From: Thermoleophilaceae bacterium
GTDB taxonomy: Bacteria > Actinomycetota > Thermoleophilia > Solirubrobacterales > Thermoleophilaceae
Reading direction: 5' to 3'
DNA length: 10,327 nucleotides
NCBI GenBank assembly: GCA_013812485.1
Contig: JACCTJ010000337.1
Span: 1-10,327 of the forward strand
Below, piece by piece: positions 5,111 to 10,327 of this stretch (positions within the stretch are counted from its first letter, which is position 1; every line of letters begins with the position of its first letter). Under the pieces are notes generated by a model. The model searched no databases and had not been told where the DNA came from. It saw only the letters and a list, made by a program, of their open reading frames with translations. The position numbers and the translations under genes are program-made.

Positions 5111-6342
5111 GCGCCTCGGCCGCTCGAGCGCGGCGCTTCGCCGCCCGGGCGGACCTCGTCGCGATCGTCGTGCTCGCGACCGCCTCGGCCGCGCCCGCCG
5201 CCTCGGCCGGCGTGCCGCGGCCGGATCCCGACGCCAAGGCGGCGATCGTCGTCGACGCCCGCTCGGGCGAGGTCCTGCTCGCAGACGGGGCTGACGAGCG
5301 CCACCAGATCGCGAGCACCACGAAGCTCATGACGGCGCTGCTCGTCATGGAGCGGGCCCGTCCGCGGGAGGTCTTCACCGCGCCTCGCTACGAGGCCGCG
5401 CCCATCGAGTCGCAGATCGGCCTCGAGACCGGTGAGCGCATGCGCGTGCGCGACCTCCTGACCGCGCTCTTGCTCGAGAGCGCGAACGACGCCGCGGTCA
5501 CGATCGCCACCAACGTCTCCAGCTCGCGGCGCGCCTTCGTGCGCGACATGAACCGGCGTGCGGGCGAGCTCGGCCTGCGCTCGACGAGCTACTCGAATCC
5601 GGTGGGCCTCGACTCCCGCCGCAATCGTTCGTCGGCGCGCGATCTCGCCTCGCTGGCGCGCGTGCTCCTGCGCGATCCGCGCTTCGCCGCCACCGTGGAC
5701 CGCACCCAGGCTCGGCTGCGCAGCGGCGAGCGCCGGCGCACGGTGCGCAACCGCAACACCCTCGTCGGCGCCTATCCCTTTGTCGAGGGGGTGAAGACGG
5801 GCTATACCCAAGGCGCCCGCTACGTGCTCGTCGGCGCCGGCAAGGGCCGCGGGGCCGAGGTGGTGAGCGTCGTGCTCGGCGCCCCGAGCGAGCTCTCCCG
5901 CAACCAGTCCACGCTCGACCTCCTGCGCTTCGGGCTCGACCAGTTTCGCCGCGTGCGCGTGGCCGTCCCCGGGCGGTCGGTAGCGCGCCGGCCCGTCGAC
6001 GGCCGCGACGAACTGGCCGTCGGTGTAGCCACTCCGCGCGGGCTCACCGCGACCGTCCGCCGCGGGCGCTCCCCGGCCACCCGGGTTCGCGTGCCCGAGG
6101 AAATCGAGGGGCCGCTTGCAGCCGGGCGGCGCATCGGCACGCTCGAGGTTCGTGACGGCGCGCGGGTGCTCTCGAGCGCTCCACTTCTCACCGCGAGCGC
6201 CGTTCCCGCCCCTGAGCCGTTCTCCGACCTGCGCTCGCCCACGGGTCTGGCTCTGGCCTTGACCTCGCTGGTCGTTACCGCCATCGTCGGGGCCACGGTG
6301 CGCGCGCGAAGTCGCCGGCGGCGCCGGACGCCGATCAAATGA
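5107..6342 (+). CDS. D-alanyl-D-alanine carboxypeptidase (penicillin-binding protein, S11 family)
   Basis: This low-molecular-weight penicillin-binding protein should remove the terminal D-Ala from peptidoglycan pentapeptides, controlling crosslinking, outside the membrane. The 411 residues begin with a signal peptide (basic ARARRFAAR, hydrophobic LVAIVVLATASAA, likely cleavage after ASA at 34). The three serine-transferase motifs are intact: S70-T-T-K73 (IASTTKLMTAL), S125-A-N127 (LLLESANDAAV) and K230-T-G232 (GVKTGYT). SNPVGLDSRRNRSSARDLA is typical of the S11 family. A beta-rich region (about 285-370), as in PBP5/DacF-type enzymes, precedes a C-terminal hydrophobic helix (TGLALALTSLVVTAIVGATV) and a basic end (RARSRRRRRTPIK). 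The product is thus anchored by a true transmembrane helix rather than an amphipathic one. The gene is coupled to the LysM gene by an ATGA overlap. Confidence 0.96.
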   Translation: MSASAARARRFAARADLVAIVVLATASAAPAASAGVPRPDPDAKAAIVVDARSGEVLLADGADERHQIASTTKLMTALLVMERARPREVFTAPRYEAAPIESQIGLETGERMRVRDLLTALLLESANDAAVTIATNVSSSRRAFVRDMNRRAGELGLRSTSYSNPVGLDSRRNRSSARDLASLARVLLRDPRFAATVDRTQARLRSGERRRTVRNRNTLVGAYPFVEGVKTGYTQGARYVLVGAGKGRGAEVVSVVLGAPSELSRNQSTLDLLRFGLDQFRRVRVAVPGRSVARRPVDGRDELAVGVATPRGLTATVRRGRSPATRVRVPEEIEGPLAAGRRIGTLEVRDGARVLSSAPLLTASAVPAPEPFSDLRSPTGLALALTSLVVTAIVGATVRARSRRRRRTPIK

Positions 6343-6409
6343 GTCATCTCCCGCCGACCTCCCCGCGTATCGACCGAGGCCCGCTCTCGAGCCCGCCGAC
6401 CCGCCGACC

Positions 6410-7366
6410 ATGATCATCACCGTCACCCTCAACGCGGCGATCGACAAGACCCTCGCCGTCCCGAACTTCGCCCTCGGCCGCCGCCACCGCGCGGTCGAGC
6501 AGGCCTCGATGGCGGGCGGCAAGGGAGTCAACGTCGCTCGCACGCTCAAGGCGCTCGGTCAGCCGGTCATCGCCACCGGCGTGGCCGGCGGCTCGACCGG
6601 TACGCGCATCATCGAGCAGCTGACCGGCGACGCGGTCCTCAACGACTTCGTGCGCATCCGCGAGGAGTCGCGCACCTCGACGGCGGTGGTCGACCCGACC
6701 TCGGGCGAGCAGACCGAGATCAACGAGCGCGGCCCCGCCGTCTCGGAGGCGGAGCTCGACCTGTTCGTCGACAAGCTCCTCTACCTGGCCAAGGGCGCGG
6801 CCATGTGCGTCTTCTCGGGCAGCCTCCCGCGCGGGATCGAGCCGTCGCTCTACGCGCGCCTCGTCGAGGAGGTCGGCCGGCTCGGGGTGACCACGGTGCT
6901 CGACGCCGAGGGGGAGCCGCTGCGGCTCGCCACCCGGGCCGAGCCGACCGTCGTGAGCCCCAACGAGCCCGAGGCGGAGGAGCTCGTGGGCCACGAGTTC
7001 GGTGACGACTCCGACCGCGCGGCGGCGCTGCGCTCGATCGTCGAGCTCGGCGCGCGCGAGGCCGTCATGACCATGTCCTCCGGCTGCCTGGCGCTGGTCG
7101 GCGCCGAGCCCGAGCGCCGCCTGCGCCGCGTGGTCATCGAGGCGCTCGAACCGGTCTCCTCGGTCGGCTCCGGCGACGCGTTCCTGGCCGGCTACGTCGC
7201 GGCGCGCTACGGCGGCGACACGCCTGAGGAGTGCCTGCGTTTCGCCACCGCCTGCGGGGCCGAGTCGACCCAGCACTTCGGCGCGGGCGTGGTCGACCCG
7301 AAGGTGGTCGAGCGCCTGCTCGCAGAGGTGCGCGTGGAGCAGGTGGAGGAGCCCGCCGTCCCTTAG
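6410..7366 (+). CDS. 1-phosphofructokinase family sugar kinase (PfkB/ribokinase fold)
   Basis: The 318-residue cytoplasmic kinase belongs to the FruK/LacC branch of the PfkB family, which phosphorylates fructose 1-phosphate, tagatose 6-phosphate or fructose 6-phosphate. The N-terminus ITVTLNAAIDKT matches the branch signature TLNPAIDxT with Ala for Pro. GGKGVNVARTLKALG (36-50) is PfkB signature 1. SGSLPRG lies at 136-142, VSPNEPEAEEL in the middle, and GSGDAFLAGYVA carries the anion hole G253-S254-G255 and the catalytic base D256. The exact substrate cannot be read from the sequence. No PTS gene or fructose regulator is adjacent, so fructose 1-phosphate use is less certain than in a fru operon. 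The start ATG 6410 is fixed by the signature beginning at residue 2. No clear Shine-Dalgarno or promoter is seen in the 67-base gap before it. Confidence 0.94.
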   Translation: MIITVTLNAAIDKTLAVPNFALGRRHRAVEQASMAGGKGVNVARTLKALGQPVIATGVAGGSTGTRIIEQLTGDAVLNDFVRIREESRTSTAVVDPTSGEQTEINERGPAVSEAELDLFVDKLLYLAKGAAMCVFSGSLPRGIEPSLYARLVEEVGRLGVTTVLDAEGEPLRLATRAEPTVVSPNEPEAEELVGHEFGDDSDRAAALRSIVELGAREAVMTMSSGCLALVGAEPERRLRRVVIEALEPVSSVGSGDAFLAGYVAARYGGDTPEECLRFATACGAESTQHFGAGVVDPKVVERLLAEVRVEQVEEPAVP

Positions 7367-7379
7367 GTCCGGCGTCCAG

Positions 7380-7422
7380 CCGGCGAGCTCGGGGCCGCGG
7401 CGGTCGTTGGTAGGCTCGCCGG
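7380..7422 (+). repeat. 8-bp perfect inverted repeat upstream of guaB3
   Basis: CCGGCGAG (7380-7387) and CTCGCCGG (7415-7422) are exact reverse complements separated by 27 bases, in the 86-base gap between the sugar kinase and guaB3. There is no T-run after the right arm, so an intrinsic terminator is unlikely. It may be a protein-binding dyad or an mRNA structure at the end of the kinase transcript. In GC-rich DNA chance is possible. Confidence 0.35.
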
Positions 7423-7440
7423 TCAGTCCGCCCCCACCCA

Positions 7441-7446
7441 TAGGAT
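7441..7446 (+). promoter_or_regulatory. Probable -10 element (TAGGAT) of the guaB3-guaA transcript
   Basis: TAGGAT fits TANNNT and ends six bases before the ATG at 7453, again consistent with a leaderless or nearly leaderless mRNA. A second TANNNT hexamer (TAGGCT, 7411-7416) lies 30 bases upstream, overlaps the right arm of the inverted repeat, and could be an alternative start giving a leader of about 30 bases. No clear -35 is visible for either. Confidence 0.45.
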
Positions 7447-7452
7447 GACGCC

Positions 7453-8814
7453 ATGGAAGTTGAGATCGGCCGAGGCAAGAAGGGTCGCCGCGCCTACGGA
7501 TTCGACGACATCGCGATCGTTCCTTCCCGGCGGACGCGAGACCCTGACGACATCGACATCACCTGGACGCTCGGTCCCTACCGCTTCGAGCTACCGATCC
7601 TCGCCGCGGCGATGGACGGGGTCGTCTCGCCGGCGATGGCGGCGCACATGGGCGCGCTCGGCGGTCTCGCCGTGCTCAACCTCGAAGGCGTATGGACCCG
7701 CTACGAGGATGCCGCCGCCGAGCTCGCCCGCATCGCCGAGCTGCCGCCCGAGCGGGCCACGGCCGAGATGCAGCGCGTCTACGCCGCTCCCGTGCGGGAC
7801 GACCTGATCGCCCGGCGCGTGCGGGAGATCAAGGATCAGGGCGTGGTCTGCGCCGCCTCGCTGACCCCTCAGCGGGTGCGCGAGCACTACGAGGTCGCGC
7901 TCGAGGCCGGCCTCGACATCCTCGTCATCCAGGGGACGGTGATCTCGGCGGAGCACGTATCCACGAGCTCCGAGCCGCTCAACCTCAAGGAGTTCACCAA
8001 CGAGGTCCCCTGTCCCGTCGTCGTCGGCGGCTGCGCCTCGTACTCGACCGGCCTGCACCTCATGCGCACCGGCGCCGTCGGCGTGCTCGTAGGGGTGGGC
8101 CCCGGGGCGGCGTGCACGACGCGCGGGGTGCTCGGGATCGGCGTGCCTCAGGCGACGGCCATCGCCGACGTCCAGGCTGCGCGCTCGCAGCACATGCTCG
8201 AGACCGGCGAGTACGTCAAGGTCATCGCCGACGGGGGCATGCGCACCGGCGGCGACGTGGCCAAGGCCTTCGCCTGCGGCGCCGACGCGGTGATGGTCGG
8301 CTCTCCGCTCGCGCGCGCGTACGAGGCCCCCGGCTCCGGATACCACTGGGGGATGGCGACCTTCCATGCCTCGCTCCCGCGCGGCGCCCGCATCAAGACC
8401 ACCCAGAACGGGACGCTCGAGCAGATCCTGCTCGGCCCGGCGCACGAGAACGACGGCACCTTCAACCTCGTCGGGAGCCTGCGCACCTCGATGGCCACCT
8501 GCGGCCACGAGGACATCCCCTCCTTCCACCGCGCCGAGGTGATGGTGGCCCCGGCGCTTCAGACCGAGGGCAAGCTGCTCCAGCGCGAGCAGTCGGTCGG
8601 CATGGGCGCGACCCGCGCGGCCGCGGCGGCGCCCGCACCGCCCTCGGGCGACGGGGTCATGGGTGAGGGCGACTCCCCGGCCGGTCCGCCGGTCGAGGAG
8701 CCGGAGCCGCTGGTCGAGGTCGCCTCCGGGGCCCCGGAACGGAGCCTCGAGAGCTCGGGAGAGCCGGTGGGCGTGTCGGCCGGGGCCGGCTCAGGGGCCC
8801 TCCTGCGCGGGTGA
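7453..8814 (+). CDS. guaB3: GuaB3 family IMP dehydrogenase-related protein
   Basis: The protein has the (beta/alpha)8 barrel of the IMP dehydrogenase/GMP reductase family without the inserted CBS domains, as in actinobacterial GuaB3. The start [26 protein letters not shown] is characteristic of GuaB3. The catalytic cysteine is C221 in [12 protein letters not shown], and the phosphate-binding [10 protein letters not shown] begins at A259. The flap region differs from canonical IMP dehydrogenase: neither SYRGMGS nor the RYF string is present, and [16 protein letters not shown] and [16 protein letters not shown] stand there instead. The cyanobacterial form has been reported to be an IMP dehydrogenase, while the actinobacterial role is unsettled. 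Conserved sequence ends near residue 386 (VGMGATR). The last 67 residues are Ala/Gly/Pro/Glu-rich and look disordered, so the 453 residues exceed the usual size of about 375-390. Its stop overlaps the guaA start (GTGA). Confidence 0.95.
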   Translation: MEVEIGRGKKGRRAYGFDDIAIVPSRRTRDPDDIDITWTLGPYRFELPILAAAMDGVVSPAMAAHMGALGGLAVLNLEGVWTRYEDAAAELARIAELPPERATAEMQRVYAAPVRDDLIARRVREIKDQGVVCAASLTPQRVREHYEVALEAGLDILVIQGTVISAEHVSTSSEPLNLKEFTNEVPCPVVVGGCASYSTGLHLMRTGAVGVLVGVGPGAACTTRGVLGIGVPQATAIADVQAARSQHMLETGEYVKVIADGGMRTGGDVAKAFACGADAVMVGSPLARAYEAPGSGYHWGMATFHASLPRGARIKTTQNGTLEQILLGPAHENDGTFNLVGSLRTSMATCGHEDIPSFHRAEVMVAPALQTEGKLLQREQSVGMGATRAAAAAPAPPSGDGVMGEGDSPAGPPVEEPEPLVEVASGAPERSLESSGEPVGVSAGAGSGALLRG

Positions 8815-10327
8815 CCGAGGTCGCGACCCCGCGACCGGCCGCGCCGCGACAGCGTGCCGGCGACCTGCGCGGAGGGTCGCCACCTGAGGTCGATGACGTC
8901 CGCACCGACGCCGCTGCGCCCGGCGCGCTCGCGGACGGAGGGGCCGCCGCGGCCCAAGAGGTCCTTGTCCTCGACTACGGCGGCCAGTACTCCCAGCTGA
9001 TCGCCCGCCGGGTGCGTGAGTGCGGCGTCTTCTCGGAGCTCCTGCCCCACGACGTCGCGCTCGAGGAGATCCGCCGGCGTGCCCCGCGCGGGCTCATCCT
9101 CTCCGGCGGCCCGGCCTCGGTCTACGCCGACGAGGCGCCGCGGCTGCGCACCGAGCTGCTCGATCTCGGCGTACCCGTGCTCGGCATCTGCTACGGCATG
9201 CAGGCCATGGCGCGCGAGCTCGGCGGCCGCGTCGAGCTGGCCGAGGCTGGCGAGTTCGGGCGCTCCGAGCTCCACGTGCGCGAGCCCGGGCGGCTCTTCG
9301 CCGGCCTCCCGGCCGAGCAGAGCTGCTGGATGAGCCACCGCGACAGCGTGTTCGAGCCGCCGCCCGGGTTCACCGCCCTGGCCTCCTCGCCGAGCTCTCC
9401 CGTGGCCGCGCTCGAGAACCCCGAGCGCGGTCTCTACGGAATCCAGTTCCATCCCGAGGTCGTCCACACGCCCTACGGCACCGCGATCCTCGAGACCTTC
9501 CTCACCGGGATCTGCGGCTGCGAAGAGACCTGGACGGCGGCCCAGGTGGTCGAGGATCAGATCCACCGCGTGCGCGAGCAGGTGGGGGAGGGCAAGGTGA
9601 TCTGCGGGCTCTCGGGCGGGGTCGACTCCTCGGTCGCCGCGCTGCTCGTGCACCGCGCGGTCGGCGACCAGCTGACCTGCGTCTTCGTCGACCACGGGCT
9701 GCTGCGGCGCAACGAGGCCGAGCAGGTCGTCGCGTCCTTTCGCGACCACTTCCACGTGCCCCTCGTCGTCGCCCAAGCAGAGGATCGCTTCCTCGACCGC
9801 CTCGCCGGCGTGACCGACCCCGAGCGCAAGCGCAAGGTCATCGGCGAGGAGTTCATCCGCGTCTTCGAGGAGGAGGCGGGGCGCCTCGGCGATCCGCGCT
9901 ACCTCGTCCAGGGCACCCTCTACTCCGACGTGATCGAGTCCGGCGGCTCGACCGGCGCGGCGACGATCAAGTCCCACCACAACGTCGGCGGCCTGCCGGA
10001 GGACCTCGAGCTCGAGCTCGTCGAGCCGCTGCGGGCGCTGTTCAAGGACGAGGTCCGCGCCGTCGGCGCCGAGCTCGGCCTGCCCGAGCGGATGGTTTGG
10101 CGCCAGCCCTTCCCGGGCCCCGGCCTCGCCATCCGCATCGTCGGCGGCGAGGTCAATCGCGAGCGGCTCGCCGTGCTGCGCGACGCCGACTTCGTGCTCC
10201 AGGAGGAGATCCGCGCCGCCGGACTCTACCGCGAGCTTTGGCAGTCGTTCTGCGTCCTTCCGGCCGACCTGCGCACGGTCGGCGTCCAGGGCGACGAGCG
10301 CACCTACGGGCACGTGATCGCGATTCG
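8811..10327 (+). CDS. guaA: GMP synthase (glutamine-hydrolysing), 3' end beyond the window
   Basis: GuaA converts XMP, glutamine and ATP to GMP. The frame is open to the right edge, giving 505 residues here; roughly 50 more are expected. The class I glutamine amidotransferase domain begins at [18 protein letters not shown] (about residue 51). It has nucleophile C127 in GICYGMQ and the His-Glu pair H214/E216 in FHPEV. The ATP-pyrophosphatase domain has the P-loop SGGVDSSVA (268-276), followed by [23 protein letters not shown] and [10 protein letters not shown]. The dimerisation domain begins at [10 protein letters not shown]. The only in-frame ATG/GTG/TTG before the amidotransferase domain is GTG 8811, which overlaps the guaB3 stop. 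That leaves an N-terminal extension of about 48 Ala/Arg/Asp-rich residues absent from typical GuaA. CTG 8865 is a less likely start. Co-expression with guaB3 places both in guanine nucleotide synthesis. Confidence 0.97.
   Translation, partial: MTEVATPRPAAPRQRAGDLRGGSPPEVDDVRTDAAAPGALADGGAAAAQEVLVLDYGGQYSQLIARRVRECGVFSELLPHDVALEEIRRRAPRGLILSGGPASVYADEAPRLRTELLDLGVPVLGICYGMQAMARELGGRVELAEAGEFGRSELHVREPGRLFAGLPAEQSCWMSHRDSVFEPPPGFTALASSPSSPVAALENPERGLYGIQFHPEVVHTPYGTAILETFLTGICGCEETWTAAQVVEDQIHRVREQVGEGKVICGLSGGVDSSVAALLVHRAVGDQLTCVFVDHGLLRRNEAEQVVASFRDHFHVPLVVAQAEDRFLDRLAGVTDPERKRKVIGEEFIRVFEEEAGRLGDPRYLVQGTLYSDVIESGGSTGAATIKSHHNVGGLPEDLELELVEPLRALFKDEVRAVGAELGLPERMVWRQPFPGPGLAIRIVGGEVNRERLAVLRDADFVLQEEIRAAGLYRELWQSFCVLPADLRTVGVQGDERTYGHVIAI

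Noticed and set aside
3400-6549. A 1049-codon open frame on the minus strand
   Set aside because: It lies antisense to HU, pyrF, LysM and the carboxypeptidase. Its translation is Arg/Gly/Ala-rich with no domain, the expected shadow of high-GC genes.
7591-8529. Minus-strand open frame opposite guaB3
   Set aside because: It is a composition shadow of a conserved barrel enzyme, with no domain or ribosome binding site.
8559-10313. A 584-codon minus-strand open frame opposite guaA
   Set aside because: The plus strand carries unmistakable GMP synthase motifs throughout. The antisense product is Leu/Asp/Glu/Arg low-complexity.

Overview
This window is a very GC-rich stretch (third codon positions almost all G or C) of what looks like an actinobacterial chromosome, most likely close to the Thermoleophilia/Solirubrobacterales. 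The lineage is inferred from a GuaB3-type IMP dehydrogenase-family protein, a PyrF with a DGKRGD active-site motif, a short HU without a lysine/alanine tail, frequent 4-base start/stop overlaps and several promoters that appear to give leaderless mRNAs. I see no mobile element, CRISPR array, rRNA or tRNA. The content is mainly housekeeping.

Bases 1-2576 (+) form a tightly packed run: the tail of an unidentified gene, rph (RNase PH), rdgB (house-cleaning dITP/XTP pyrophosphatase) and a cation diffusion facilitator whose motifs suggest Zn2+. Bases 2577-2784 hold a possible 46-residue two-helix membrane protein on the minus strand and a probable leaderless promoter facing right.

Bases 2785-3735 (+) hold a small roadblock/LC7-like protein, an overlapping small protein of unknown function, and HU with its own apparent promoter and a near-perfect Shine-Dalgarno. 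pyrF (OMP decarboxylase) follows in the same reading frame as HU, separated only by the HU stop codon. It has no ATG, GTG or TTG at the position where homologues begin.

Bases 4744-6342 (+) form a cell-envelope pair: a membrane-anchored LysM protein coupled by an ATGA overlap to a D-alanyl-D-alanine carboxypeptidase. A 1-phosphofructokinase-family sugar kinase follows (6410-7366).

Bases 7367-10327 (+) hold purine genes: an 86-base promoter region with an 8-bp inverted repeat, guaB3, and guaA coupled to it by a GTGA overlap and running off the right edge. The guaB3/guaA junction is unusual: GuaB3 has a tail of about 67 low-complexity residues and GuaA a matching head of about 48.

No clearly new system is present. 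The best leads are the pyrF start, the small minus-strand membrane ORF, the roadblock-like pair before HU, the guaB3/guaA junction and the recurrent leaderless-promoter layout.
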